Part shown: piece after piece, positions 11,325 to 23,849 of the stretch
Layout of the letters: the number at the start of each line of letters is the position of its first letter
How positions within the stretch are numbered: the stretch's first letter is position 1
Assembly: GCA_028023455.1 (NCBI GenBank)
Contig: JAQFVV010000447.1
Coordinates: 1 to 64,000 of the forward strand
Source of the DNA: Epiperipatus broadwayi
Lineage: Eukaryota; Onychophora; Udeonychophora; Euonychophora; Peripatidae
Length of the DNA: 64,000 nt
Direction: 5' to 3'
The notes under the pieces: generated by a model
Databases searched by the model: none
What the model saw: only the letters and a program-made list of their open reading frames with translations
Told to the model about the DNA's origin: nothing
Position numbers and translations under genes: made by a program

Positions 11325-11806
11325 AAGGTGATTGCTTCTTTCTCTAAGCTTCCAGTAATGCTATATCATAGCGATGTAGCTTAACTAATCATGATAAAAA
11401 ATTTCAAGGTGGTAACATATCTGGATCACGAGTTATGATATAAAATGTGAAAGTATGTTTCGTTACCTTAACCCACGATGGAGTATTATGCTAACATTGA
11501 ATTTTCTTTAAGTTAGGCAAAACTGCTACTGAAACTTTTCAAATGATTCAATCTGTGTATGGCAGTGAAGCCAAAAGTTGCAAAGATGTTTTCAAGTGGT
11601 TGGCAAAATTCACGAAGACAGGAAGAGCACTGAAGTTGTTCTATGATTATAAAATGCACTGCCACAATTCATGTCATAACTACTAATTGTGATACACCAA
11701 CGCTTTAACATTTTTGTGGTGAATACATAAACTATGTCACTATGTATCACATGTATTGATTTAAAATTGGCATTGTAAGCAACTTAAAGAGAAAAGCAAT
11801 CACCTT
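11325..11806 (+). mobile_element. Mariner-derived non-autonomous element, copy 2
   Basis: About 480 bp with inverted ends AAGGTGATTGCTTCTTTCTC and AAGAGAAAAGCAATCACCTT. Plus-strand bases 11508-11625 still read LGKTATETFQMIQSVYGSEA then KSCKDVFKW. This is the N-terminal helix-turn-helix of mariner-type transposases, which has the form GKSAAETHQML. No catalytic domain follows, so the element keeps only an N-terminal stub. A clear TA duplication was not found. Confidence 0.7.
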
Positions 11807-13798
11807 GACACTGGGACATATCGTGGATATTCTGAAAAAACATAAACATTAGAAACAAATTTTAATCTAAAGAAAAAACATCAATAATAAACTTAGAAAT
11901 ATGCTGAGATAAATGATACGATATAGCAAAATAATTGTATTTACTTATAACGGGAATACAATTTCCTTCCTAACATCTACAGAGGAAAAAAACCCCAATA
12001 ATCATGATGATAGAAATTAGATGTTTCAATACGCTCTGAAATCTTTTCTGTTGAGGAGACAACATGATTAATTAATGAATGCTTCTGGAATTGGATAAGT
12101 TTATGGCAAATTACATTCAGATTCCAGAGCCTTAGCTCACTTTCAAGCATTCACATCTCCTTCATTTAATATTATGTGACCGGAGCAAAATAATTAAATT
12201 ACTTTAAAATAATCATACAGCGGCCATTGAAAACTTTGGGAATTATGAGAAATAGATGTGAGATAGACTTTTCTATTTATCAAAAAACATGTCTCAGCTA
12301 ATGCCAAGTTGAAAGGTTGCAGTCGTATCCCAAGAAACAAAGAGATAAAAGTTCAGTGGGAATAGTATTGACCATAACTTGTAAGTTCTAGTCAATATTA
12401 TTGCTATTTCCAAAATAAAAATCAAATAAAGAAATTAAAGACTCCTTAGAGACTCTACGCACTATCAAAAGAAAAAAGAGCGATCACCTTGAGAAAAGCC
12501 TTAACCAAAACCTAGATCAAAATGTAAGCCAAATCTGAATCAAAATCTAGACTCAAAGTGAAGCAAAAGAGAGAAAGATTTACATTTTCCTTACAAAACC
12601 TGGTTAAAATCTAAAAAATACGTAAACTATTATTTCCTTATTTAAGACTAAATGAATTCTGTTTAAAATAAGTTTGTAAATAATTCTTTATTATACTTTT
12701 ATGTTATTATAATTTGATATGTTATAATATGTAAATAAATGTGTTGTTTAATTGTTAATTTGACCTGAATCTCTCACCATCTGAAATTTAGTTTTAAAAA
12801 TAAATGTTGTTAATTATACAATCTTGTTTCAAATATGCAATATCTGATCACTAATGAGGTGAATTTCTTATGTTCAATTGAGATAGCCCATGAGAAGTGT
12901 TTAAAATCTTGTGGATGTTCCAGTTAATTCACTAGATAGTACCCGGGGATAAACCCAATGTAAGTTAAAGTATCCATGTGAGAAATATTTTGCTTTTAGT
13001 AGGCAATAAGCGGGTGTACTATATATTCATAGACAGTACCCCATCTGATCATTAGTGTGGCTTATTATGTAAAGTATTGGCTGTATTTCCAGCTCTGCTT
13101 GTGTAACGGTACACACATAATTTAGCTGGTCTAAATGCTATAAATAAATAAACAAAAAAATCGAAGACCATTATAATCCATATTAATAAATGATCGCTTT
13201 GTGTCCATAATGAGTAATATATATGCGATATAAAAGTAATAAAAAATTTACTAGTCATAATATTTAAATAAGTCACATGACATGATATAAAATATCTTTA
13301 TGTAATGGTAATATTATATATATAATGCCCTTTCCAAAATGTTGAACTATTTCACTACTTTAATTTAAATTGCATTCATAGCATATCTCTTTTATATAAA
13401 ATTAATTAGAACCTATTATAACAATAATACAATACGCACAAGGAAGAAATAAAAAAAAAAGAATATACTATATAATGTTCCATTCATTTATCATTAGCCA
13501 ATTATTAATTTAAATTCAATGGTGTTTTATACAAATTTATACAGTTATGTTTGTTGTAATTAATATAACTGGTTTTATATATCTTCCTTCTATTAGGGTT
13601 TCTGTCCATTTTTTAAATAATAAATATAAAAGGCAGATTTATCATCTCATCTACTAATTGCATTATTAAGTTTCTCTTAATGATATATATTATAATAGGA
13701 TGGGATCTGGGTGGTGATGGAGTGGTGGCAAAATCATCAAATAAACAAAATTTTAAAATTAATTACTAAAGTAAAGTATGATAATGATATTAAATATT
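11807..13798. other. Elp2 intron sequence, mostly unassigned
   Basis: Poly-A/T-rich DNA. A possible decayed SINE lies near 12090-12160 (AGATTCCAGAGCCTTAGCTC). Short open frames around 13052-13276 have low-complexity composition and no recognised domain. Confidence 0.45.
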
Positions 13799-14034
13799 AA
13801 AAAAATGGTTGTTTACTCTTAGCGTGTTGAAACTGCTTGAGGGTGTAATTTCTATGTAAACAAACAGAATTATAATGTTATCCGGCTGTTGTTGTTTTTT
13901 TCAACTTTAACGTGCATTTTTGATTTACAATAATATCATAAATAATGAAATTTATCTAAAAGAAATAAAAAAATAAATTGGATAAACCTTGTTTTTTTTT
14001 AATTTTTATTTTTCTATAATGAAATTTGTAATTT

Positions 14035-14200
14035 TAACAAGAATAAAAACAAATAAAAACAATATCGTGGCGATGCAAATCAAATTTTAACATGAAGAAA
14101 AATAAATAATTTCTTCAAAACAACATCATGGCCATGCAAATAAAATTGTTAATTTTAACAAGAATAAAAAGAAATAATTTCCCCAAAACAACATTGTGGC
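14035..14200 (+). repeat. Subterminal ~60-bp repeats
   Basis: Three imperfect copies, each containing AACAACATCATGGCCATGCA or a variant (ACAATATCGTGGCGATGCAA, ACAACATTGTGGCC). The inner CATGGCCATG is palindromic and could be a transposase or host-factor binding repeat. Confidence 0.6.
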
Positions 14201-14449
14201 CAAAAAAGAAATTAGTATTTTTGATTGGTCTCGTGATTTTTCTCACACAAATGTGAATTTTAGCGTGATTTTGTAAAAATCATGCTTACACCTCCCCCTT
14301 GACAATTGATTAATGTGTCACTCTTGACTAGAGAAGGGAAACAAAGTTTCCACAATTTTTATTACCTCATACTACACCACTGGATTTGGAAAATGACTGA
14401 GTCATGCGAATTTGAAGAGTTGATAGTCTCAATTACAGTCATCCTCACA

Positions 14450-14790
14450 AAATACCGTAGTGAAATTTAAAATGGGATTGTTTGTACAAACTGCATAACA
14501 CAAAGTTCACCGTAGAGCGGCAGAATAAACATCCTACTTCTGTGCTGTAAATACCATAGTGAAATGTTAATAATGGGATTGTTCGTATAAACTGCAGCAA
14601 AATAATATGTCCTATTTCTGTGCTGTAGCATACAAATAGATATCATAGCAGAATTTAAAATGAAATTGTTTATATAAACTGCGTAACACAAAGTTAACCG
14701 TAAGTAGTGGTGCTTGCTGCGGCAGAATAAACATCGTATTTCTGTGCTGTAGCATAGAAATAGGCACTGCAGACAAGTAAATGGACTATT
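14450..14790 (+). repeat. Three ~95-115 bp tandem repeats
   Basis: Direct repeats inside the 13807-14913 element, each running from CATAGTGAAATTTAAAATGG-like sequence through ATAAACTGC to TTTCTGTGCTGTAGCATA. The minus-strand open frame across them (14467-14805) follows from their repetition and low stop density and shows no domain. Confidence 0.65.
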
Positions 14791-14913
14791 TCTATGCTTA
14801 ACCATTGAAATAAAACCTTATATAGCGGTGTAGCCACTTAAACAGCATATTTCTGTGTATTTGCATAGAAATTACACCCTCAAGCAGTTTCAATACGCTA
14901 AGAGTAAACAACC

Positions 14914-17900
14914 AAAAAAATATATAAGAAATTTTACATATTCAAGAGAGCAGGAGATCATGAGACATCTGTGAGATCAGCCATTTAGATCAGAACAGAT
15001 CAGTTACTCCTTAGATTAATTATAAGTATAATTAACCATATATCCACCAGCATTATAATTAGTAAAAAATAAGTATAAGTAATATTCATCATTATGAGTG
15101 ATTAATAAAAAAATACAATAAATCAACGGTCCATCTTGTGACTGGATTTGAAATGGGTCTACTATAGATAAGGCTAACTATTGAGTTTTTGTCAACTTGG
15201 GGCCTTTATTTAAATCTTTAATTTGGATGTACCAACTTAAATGCTCATCCATATAATATACAACCATAAGAACAACAATTCTGGGATATTAAAACATGAT
15301 GATCATCAACAGTGCTTTAGCCACTTACTACCATTAATGTACTGCCCAACTATAATCTTAAGATTCTAATAAAACTAAACTAAATTAAAATGTAGTGCAG
15401 AGGCTTTAAAGAATATCTTATGCACCAAGCAGGATATATCAATCATAGTGGATGCCCCTTAAGCATTAAATACCTCCCCATTCCTATAATCAGATCGTTA
15501 TGCATGAATCTAGTTCAGAAGAACACAAGCTCTTTAACTATTATGGCGAACAAGAAATGATGATGTAATACAATTTTAACAATTGAATTCAAGTTTATTA
15601 ATAACAATCAATCAAAAAAATGATATTAAGGTCTCTAGAATAAGGCTATGCACATATCAATTAAGCCTTCTGATTTTGATTAATATATAAAAAAAAAATT
15701 ATCACATTGTGATTTACAAAATTCAAGTTATTACATTGATTTACATATATATTCCAATAGGTTTATTTAAAACCAGACAGCACAGACATGTGGCTTAATA
15801 TAAAATGAACATTTTTGAATTGATTTAATACTAAAAAAGTGATTAAAATTTGTGTCTATTTGACACTCCTTGTTATATGCACAGACACGTGAAGTACAAT
15901 TGATTTATATTTCAATCATTATATAATACAATAAATGATTAAAATTTACCTAATAAAAACAAAATTCAATTTATTACATCGTGGTTTTCAATAACTCTTA
16001 ATAGGTTCACTAATAACTCATATATATCCACATAGATGTGCATTCTTTAATATACAATGAATATATTTCAATTGATATTCAATAATGACAAAAAAATGAT
16101 TAAATTTTACATGTGCTTACTTGACACTCATTGATATGTATATGCACACACACATGTGCCATTATAATTTCTAGACAGTTGAATTGTCATATACATCATA
16201 TTTTAAGTTAACACAATAAAAAAATATTCAAATATACTTTTCATAATTAATTCCTTGGTTAAAATATATTAAGAGTGTGTAAAATTCACATATGCATGTG
16301 TAATATATAAAATATAATTTGAATTAGCTATTAAACTTTATCACAGCTTTCTCTTTTTCTTTTTTAAAAAAAATATAGTCCATTTTTCACAGGATAGAAA
16401 AGTTCTTTTTTATCATGTTACTCTCAGTCAATTATAAATGCCTTTTACCCCAGCAAACCTCTTTTGTTTTCTTTTTTCCTACTCTAAAAAATGTTGGAGT
16501 TTTTAGAAGTATCTATGAATCAATCATTTCATCCAAGCAAAATTTACTTATTATCTTTTAAAATATACATGTTTTAAATGATTTGGAATTATTCTCTTTA
16601 TATATGTATGATTGTCACAGGGTTATTTTTAATTATAATGACCTTAGAATCATCTATTCTTTAAATTTCTCTATAAGATTTTAAAATATCTTTTAAATGT
16701 TAATTCTGACATTTAGATTTTCTAATCTAAGCAGTTATTTATTTGCATTACTCTTTTTTAAAATATATAGTTTAAATGTTGCAAAATAATACTATTCTAT
16801 ATTATATATTACCATCAATATACATTTCTAAATTAAATACAAAAAATTCAAAATGTCTTCTAAATGAATTATTTAAAAACAACTCACTTTTGTATTTACG
16901 TTTATCTGTGTCTCTCTGCATATAGGCATAGCAGTATACATATAGCTACTTCATCAGCTGATGGTTTCTCTTGATGGGGACCAGTCCAGGATTGTCATAA
17001 TCGATAGAGGTATAATTCAGGTAATTTGTTGGCCATGATGGGTTCCCTTCTATCCAGGATTGGCATACTTCAGGCAAGCTGTCACATATAACACATTTAA
17101 ACAGACTAGACTAATTACAAGTTGACCCAGACTTCATGTGATTCAATTCCAGCATAGTGAAACCAGTAGACCGCTGCTTCTATCCCTGCCTTTCTTGCAT
17201 AATTCCATGGTCATTCCAAAGAAACAACTGCTACTCTGGCCAACTAAAACCAACTGCTGCAAATTTCATCAAGCTGCAACAAAATATTAGAATCAACTTT
17301 GCCTTAACCAACTGCTTCTTAAAAATTAAAAACCAGACTTTACAGCTGGTCAATTTGGCCTACTGCTTCTCAAAAATATTAAAGCCAACTGAACTGTTTT
17401 TTTTTAATCAGCTCTTTTTATACAAGTCATCTGAGATAATAAAAACACCTTAAATTAAAAAGTTTTCAATTACAAATTACCCTTTCTTATCTTGATGAAA
17501 AATTTTTTTTAATCAAAAGCTACTTTTAGATTTCTACTAAATAAAAACTTTGTTCAATTAATTAAAAATGATTTCAAAACACATAATAGAAATCAAATCA
17601 TAAAACATACTTGTTTTCAAAATCAGAATAAAAATATTAATATTTATTTAAACCTTTTTAAATGTTTATTTATAATAAAATTTTATTTTAAATCCAGAGT
17701 TATTTAACTCTTTATTACGATTATTTTATTCCAGGAAATGTAGAAAATATCTACAACAATTTTTGTCTGCGTTTATTTCTTTTCCTTTACTTTATATATA
17801 TGCCGACACACAACTATGTTGCAGTGTGCCATGTAACTCAACCAGTTACAATATCAACATCTTTTTTTAATATAAATACTACTTAAGTGTATTTAACTTT

Positions 17901-18171
17901 CAACCTGATGTAAATATATAGCATTACAAAGATTTACATTAAAAAAACAAATGTTAAGTCATGATTTATATTACAAAAGTGATACTACTTATTTAAATAA
18001 AAATCTTACAAAAAACAAAATATTATCCTGTATGAGAATTTAATTTTAAATTTATAGACACTAAAATATGTACTTGCTAACATAATGACAAAACTGTAGA
18101 GCAATATGAACAAGTTGAACTGGATTTAAAATACTAATAGCAGAATAAAAACAAAGAAATAAAAAAGCCTA
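14914..18171. other. Elp2 intron sequence with diverged direct repeats
   Basis: Two diverged copies of a ~245-bp unit lie at about 15700-15900 and 15960-16170, sharing for example GATTAAAATTTGTG/GATTAAATTTTACA and TTGACACTC-TTG-TATATGCAC. At 17150-17410 an irregular repeat of CCAACTGCTTCT-like words gives a 98-codon open frame that looks non-coding. Nothing else was recognised. Confidence 0.5.
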
Positions 18172-18503
18172 TATAGTATGGATGCTGAACTGAGTTCAGA
18201 TCTATACGACTATACAAGTTAACGAGCTTGAATTGATAACATTATTGTGTTTTCATTTTGGACTCAAAGCTTTATAGTTAGCTAATAAAATAAGGTAGCT
18301 GCTAGAGGTTTGCATTAGATCCTAAGCTCTAGGTGCAGTGCTCTCAGATCCAAGACTCCTCACTGATGAAAGCCACAGGCTCGAAATTAGTCTGGGGATA
18401 TTGGATGAGTAGACATTAGATAGGGATTTTATGCACAAACCTTTCTGCATCCAATGATTACTCTGTTTGGCACAGGGTGGCACTGCTGTATGGAGAGTTT
18501 TGC
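18172..18503 (+). mobile_element. Family A hammerhead repeat, tail-less copy
   Basis: Plus-oriented unit from TGCTGAACTGAGTTCAG through the ribozyme to GAGAGTTTTGCCTCTGTG. It ends at CTGTG without the longer tail seen at 38494 and 48921. No flanking duplication was found. It is antisense to Elp2. Confidence 0.7.
18348..18406 (+). ncRNA. Hammerhead ribozyme motif A, core intact
   Basis: Type I arrangement. Stem I is ATCCAA/TTGGAT plus TCCTCA/TGGGGA around an internal loop. The core is CTGATGA, stem II is AGCC-ACA-GGCT flanked by an A/C mismatch, then GAAA. Stem III is ATT/AGT with one wobble and no loop, and cleavage would follow TC at 18393. All core bases are present. Activity is not shown. 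Confidence 0.7.
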
Positions 18504-20734
18504 CTCTGTGTCATTAATTATACGTACATAATATATCAAAAGTACATCAGAAACAAAAAAAAAAAATAATGCTGACAATATGTACATTACTTTTTGTTAA
18601 GTGTAAAACTTTAACATTTATTTTAAAATAATTTCAAATTCATTCTAATTATACATATTTTTTTATACGTTTTTTTTTAAAAAGTTGCTTTATTTAAAAA
18701 ATAAAAACAATATTTTTCATAATTCATAAGCAGTTGCTTGTGAACAAGTATGATTATGTAAACTCCAAAAATAAAAAAAAAAGACAAAAAAAGATGAGTT
18801 TAGCAATGATTGCAGAATCATTTACCTATGTCCACATATACGGCACGATGGTCCTTTAAGTCTGATTATTAAAGAACTGAATTCAAAGATCGTAGTTTGC
18901 ATTGAATAACGCTGCTTCAATTTTCACCACTGCATTTGTTAGTGGCAAAAAATTGAATTAAAAAGATGCCAAAGTTATTTTTATGACTTATTAAAAATTC
19001 ACACTTTAATTACAATTCTTTTCCATAAAGATTTATTATTAGTATTTTTTTGTGTGAAAAATGTAACGGTAAATAAAAAAGAAGACCCTTCAAACAATAT
19101 GAAAATCATTAGTGAGCATGGCAAGGATTGCCTTTTATTAGATCATAAATGAATTTATAGCCTAATTCTTTCACTTATTTATTATTTTTTTTGTAGAATT
19201 ATTAATATTTATTTCTTTTTAATTATATAATGTTTACATTGTAGTTTTATTTCAATATTTTTTTCTAGGGAAATTATTGAAATAAATATTTATGTGATGT
19301 GAAAATAAACCTGCCCCCTGACTAACAGTTTTTTTTTTTTGGTTGTCAATAACAGAATTACACTTTGATCTATTGTTTTTTTATTTATTTGTAAAATTAA
19401 TATTTTAGATTACATTCATTTTTTTAACGTATGTTTTTAAAAGACTATTAAAAAAATAAAATTATGATGTGAAATAATTTTTATTTCATTTAAAACTAAA
19501 TCAAAAACAGTATTTTCCCTTTAGTGGTAAAAAAAATAATTGCTGAAAGATAAAATGCAGAATTCCAGCCAGAAGGCCAACAATACTTATTTTCAACTTA
19601 AAACCTGAAGTTCAAACTGGAGAAACAGTGATTTACAAGTTTTTAAAACAGCAGAATAAATGGATTTATTAACTCAAGTCTGATTTATATCCTTACCTTA
19701 TTCCCCAATAATCTCCAAACTACAGCTGTCTTATCAGAAGAGGCACTCACCAATTCAGTTTCCATACCTAATAAAAACAAACTACAGCTTAACATTAAAC
19801 TAAAAATAAAGCTTATAAACTACAAGTCAAATTAAACTGAAAATATCTGAAAAATAGTATGCTTACATTTTTTATTTTTATAATTCTTTTGCCTTTGATT
19901 CTTTCTAAAACTTGTTTTTAAAAGATATGATAAAATTAAACTATACAAACAGACTTATAGAAATAAAACCAGAATTTTGTGAAATTATGAGTTAGAATGT
20001 AGATAACTTTTAAAAATTTATCTCAATTCAAAAATATATTTTGCAAAAATGTGTGTTTATTTGTATTATGCTTTTGATACCTTGTATACATTCATATTTT
20101 TTAGATTATAAATCTTTTATTTTATGAACCAAACTTCATCTACATATCCATTTATAAGTATATTATTATACATCTCCACCTAAATTATCAATCACCTCCT
20201 GCAGGCATATATATGTTCATATTTTTAAGAATATAAATAATGTCTCCTTATATTAATTTTTTAAAAATAAATCTTATTTTATAAAGCAAATTTTATTTCC
20301 ATATCCATATCTCCACCATCTACCATTTCTATCATCTCCTGTAGACATTTTCAAGCTTTATCCTTTTTCCCAGTTACTTTCACTTCAATTGGGCAAACAG
20401 ATAGACTGGAAAATGAACCTAAGAAAAGATCAAAGCATAGGTAATGTTTTTCTGAAAGTATGTGGTGACAGTGTTTTAATAGTAATTATATGTTGAAGTT
20501 TTTTCATATGAATTGTTAAATGTCTTTAGAAAAAATCTAATTTTATTTAAACGTTATGAATATATTCAGCTGTTAGTGATAGCACGCAGGTTAAGTTGTC
20601 AAATGATGATGATAAATAATCCTAAATATCAACCTAGGATGATAATTCATAATGTTTGAAGGCCGCTCACCAATCTTCCCCTTAACAAAAATGGGAGAAA
20701 TTAGAGGGACCTTCATAGATAAGCATATATGAAA
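18504..20734. other. Elp2 intron flanks around exon 19697-19767
   Basis: Apart from the exon, only AT-rich intronic DNA with many poly-A/T tracts. No further exon or repeat was recognised. Confidence 0.5.
19697..19767 (-). CDS. Elp2: Elp2 exon (third visible exon)
   Basis: A 71-nt exon between a TTTTATTAG acceptor and a GTAAGG donor. After two bases that finish a serine codon split across the intron, it encodes METELVSASSDKTAVVWRLL and then GNK. The pattern is one WD40 blade (S-D-K-T-A-V-V-W) and aligns with the Elp2 segment that in vertebrates reads TELVSGGSDNQVIHW. The one-base carry-over from the exon at 24801-24891 fits exactly, and the exon ends in phase 0. The next intron, to position 1076, is about 18.6 kb and filled with transposons. 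Confidence 0.85.
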
Positions 20735-20885
20735 TTTCTGCCTAATACTTTTGACAGAATAGTCTAATTGATTAGAGTATCACTTTAAATTCAATTTTCA
20801 TGAAATTAAAAGTCAAGGTTCGATTTCCACCTAGTATTGTCACTGGTCAAGCCAATAACATCTGAAGATGAGAAAATCATGCCAC
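20735..20885 (+). repeat. tRNA-derived SINE
   Basis: Box A-like AGTCTAATTGATTAGAGTA and a strong box B, AAGGTTCGATTTCCACC, about 60 bases apart. These are followed by a body ending CCAATAACATCTGAAGATGA. Confidence 0.6.
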
Positions 20886-21746
20886 TCAAATGTTGCGTTA
20901 TATACTGATTTGTATGCTATTACTAACAATTGAATTTATTTATAAAATTTAAATAAAGTTTGAATTATTCTAAAGATATTTAACAATTAATATTAGATGA
21001 TGAAAATAGTCCAATATATAATTACTAATATGTGAAGATATAAAATACCATATATATGGATATAAAAAGAAAGTTGGGTTCATAAAATAAGCAAAGTTTA
21101 TAAAGGAAATGAGTTTGTGGAGAATTATTTACATATTAGAATTAATGAGATATTTTTAAAAGAAATAATATAGATATATAAAATATCAATTAGAAACCAA
21201 TCAACACCTAGACAATCCCAATATAGATAACAATCAACAATCTCAAACTGTTGTCAAGGCAACCTCATTTTAACAATAAATTGTATAATAAAAACAGGCA
21301 AAACTCCCTATACGTATTGGTGGTCAAATTGTATAATAGATGCTTTTATTTAATTTGATAAGTAATGCATTAAAAAGAAATATACATATATTTCAAGCAC
21401 AATTTGGTTTGTTTTATGTAACTTGAAATAAAAGTGTGGGGTATCCATAAATTAATTACTTCACTCACAAGTACATACTCATCAAATTAAAGTGTTTTTT
21501 ATAAAATATTTTTTATATACATTCTTTTTTATTTTTTAGTATTTCAATATTTTGCAAGTGACTTTTTATATTTCAAATTTAAAAACTGAGAATCTAAACT
21601 ATGTCACCAATATTTCTAGTATTTGAAATGAAATTCACATATGTTAAAATTTGTTTACAATGTTTTTATGTTTATAAAAGCAGCATTTTCAAAACAGCAA
21701 GTTTTAGTTAAACAATCAAGAATTTTAAACTTCTCTCTCGATATTA
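20886..21746. other. Elp2 intron sequence, no gene seen
   Basis: AT-rich intronic DNA with no recognised motif. Confidence 0.5.
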
Positions 21747-21932
21747 TAATATATAAAATTAAAAGCGTGTGAAGCGCTTGAAAGAGAAGCTATAGAAAGT
21801 GCAAAAAATATTAAACGCTAAGCGCTATGAATATGAGGCAAACGGCCTCGAAAGTGCTTAGCGTTTAATATTTTTTGCACTCTCTATAGCTTCTCTTTCA
21901 AGTACTTCACACGCTTTTAATTTTATATATTA
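21747..21932. repeat. 186-bp near-perfect palindrome
   Basis: Arms of about 82 bp (21747-21828 and 21852-21932) differ at about four positions. The outer bases are TAATATATAAAATTAAAAGC and its complement. The short centre contains GAGGCAAACGGCCTC, itself a small hairpin. Transcribed as part of the Elp2 intron, it would form a long double-stranded RNA stem. Confidence 0.85.
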
Positions 21933-23254
21933 AACAATCAAAAGTAATTAAGATTTCATTCTTCATTTTTTTCTATTTTAATTAAAGATAAACACTTTAT
22001 AGTGAATTAGTCATGAAAGCATATTTTTAAAAAAAATACATCACTAACAATTGTTCATCGCATCACTGAAAACTAACTGAACTGATTTCAGCATGACTTG
22101 TGTCCAGCCATCATTGTTAGACTGGACAACAATTAAATATTATGTTATCATACAGCATTGTCATCAATATCTAACTCATGTACAAAATTTGAAAAAAATA
22201 CATTTGATAGAACTATGCTAAAAGTAGGCTGCAAGATTTGACCTAAACAAAAAAACAAACAGAATTTCTAAGTTAAATAAAAGCATTTAAAAAAAAGGAC
22301 ATTTATTTATTTATTTATTAAATTTGTATTTTTTGCTTGTAGACATATGTTTGTAATATCAACTTTGAAAAAGATTACATTAAATAATCAAAATATCAGT
22401 GTATGTGAAAAAAATATGTAAGATATTTTGTTCAAATTAAATTATTTACAGGATTTAGTTCAGTGAAGAAAAAAAACAAGTTTAAAAAAGAATCAAAAGG
22501 AATATTAATTGTACTTAAAATCTATGATTTTCTCTTGAATTAAAAACAGGGATCTGGACTACACTTTTTCCATAAATCTGCTATCTAAAAAAAGGGGTGG
22601 GTGGGAAAGGATCCAGTTTTAATCAATTAATTTCTTCATTTCCCCCTCTTTTGTTACATTTATGACACTACTGCAGTCAATTCTTAAAATCCTTGCAAAT
22701 GACAACAATTAATTTTATTGGATAATACTGTAGCAATGGAATAAATTAGATAAATCAGAAGACAAACGGAATTATTAGAAACCGCATTTTATCCCCGTGT
22801 TTTTGGTGACCAAATCCTTGACTTTGAAAAAACTGTGAAGGACTAATTGATATAAATCCTAAATAATTGAAATTAAGCATACCATTTTATAGGTAGTTTT
22901 AGTATATGTTTGATTTAATACACATTTGTATGTCTGAATGACAAAGCAAAATTTTTTCACTCTGAAGCAAAATAATTTTTTTTTTCTAGCCACCTATAAA
23001 AAAAAATATAAATTAGATTCTTTATACTATATATATTTTTGAACACATTTATTTTTTTAATCCCTATAATATTCCTGCAAAGATGTTTTTTTAAAAATAA
23101 TTCATTTCAACGAAAAATATAAAATACCATCCTCATAGATGCAATAGAAGAATGGCATATTTTATAGTTTCGTTGATCGTAACCCAATTCACTTATTGCA
23201 TTTAAACTTCTTAAGAATGCCTGAATAATAAATTATTTCATTAAACCTGAGGTT
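21933..23254. other. Elp2 intron sequence, no gene seen
   Basis: AT-rich, with a short inverted word near 22095-22125 (GTCCAG/CTGGAC). No exon or family repeat was recognised. Confidence 0.45.
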
Positions 23255-23345
23255 TGCAATAATAAAGTGGCAAATTTTGGAATTCAAGGTCCATAGATCA
23301 CAATCCAGCTTTATTACTCCTGGTGGTATGAACTTCCTACCATCT
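23255..23345 (+). repeat. tRNA-like SINE (family C)
   Basis: AATAAAGTGGCAAATTTTGG followed by CAAGGTCCATAGATCACAAT and CCAGCTTTATTACTCC. This matches, in opposite orientation, the minus-strand SINEs at 49470 and 58675. Confidence 0.5.
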
Positions 23346-23590
23346 CTCTAGCAAATAAATCACTCGAGTCTTTTTTTTAAATAAAATTTAGTGACAAGGT
23401 TTAATTTTTTCATTCTCTTTTGCAATCATTCTTCTTTTTTTTTTTAATTTCATTTAACTTTATAATATGTATTATATTTTTCAATTTACATTTCATTTTA
23501 TTAAAATATCGACATAAGATTTTTTAAAAATGTGAATATGAAAAGAACTTATTCTTTTCTTTTACTTTCTTTGCATTTCTTCATATACTC

Positions 23591-23849
23591 TTATATATTG
23601 TTTATAATAATTTCTTTCATATACACTTTAATGCAAAAAATTTTTTTAATAAAACTTCTTTATTTTCCTAACAGTTTTGACTGTCCAGCAATCTTCATCA
23701 GAGCTTTCTGAACCTTCCTTTGCTTCAGAAAGTTCTGATGAAGACTGCTGGACAGTCGAAACTATCAGAAAAATAAAGAAGTTTTATTAAAAATTTTTTT
23801 GCATTAAAGTGTATATGAAAGAAATTATTATAAGCAATATATATGAATA
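23591..23849. repeat. ~259-bp palindrome with hammerhead-like core
   Basis: Arms of about 123 bp meet at an ~11-bp centre (CCTTCCTTTGC). The right arm contains CTGATGA-A-GACTG-CTGGA-CAGTC-GAAAC, the two hammerhead core blocks around a perfect stem II with one extra A. No stem III or cleavage triplet follows. The left arm has the mirror sequence with the G of GAAA lost. Confidence 0.75.

Larger units (their letters stand above)
13807..14913. mobile_element. GGT-ended DNA transposon derivative, 1.1 kb
   Basis: Roughly 55-bp terminal inverted repeats start GGTTGTTTACTCTTAGCGTG and end with the reverse complement. They are flanked on both sides by AAAAAAAT (13799-13806 and 14914-14921), an 8-bp duplication, though of low complexity. 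The interior holds two sets of short tandem repeats and no transposase. The GGT end and duplication length fit Merlin, but the terminal sequence differs from the element at 42308. Confidence 0.72.

Noticed and set aside
14467-14805. 112-codon minus-strand open frame as a gene
   Set aside because: It follows three tandem repeats inside a non-coding transposon, and its translation repeats the same phrases.
17157-17453. 98-codon open frame as a small gene
   Set aside because: Built on an irregular CCAACTGCTTCT-like repeat in an Elp2 intron; no domain or splice evidence.
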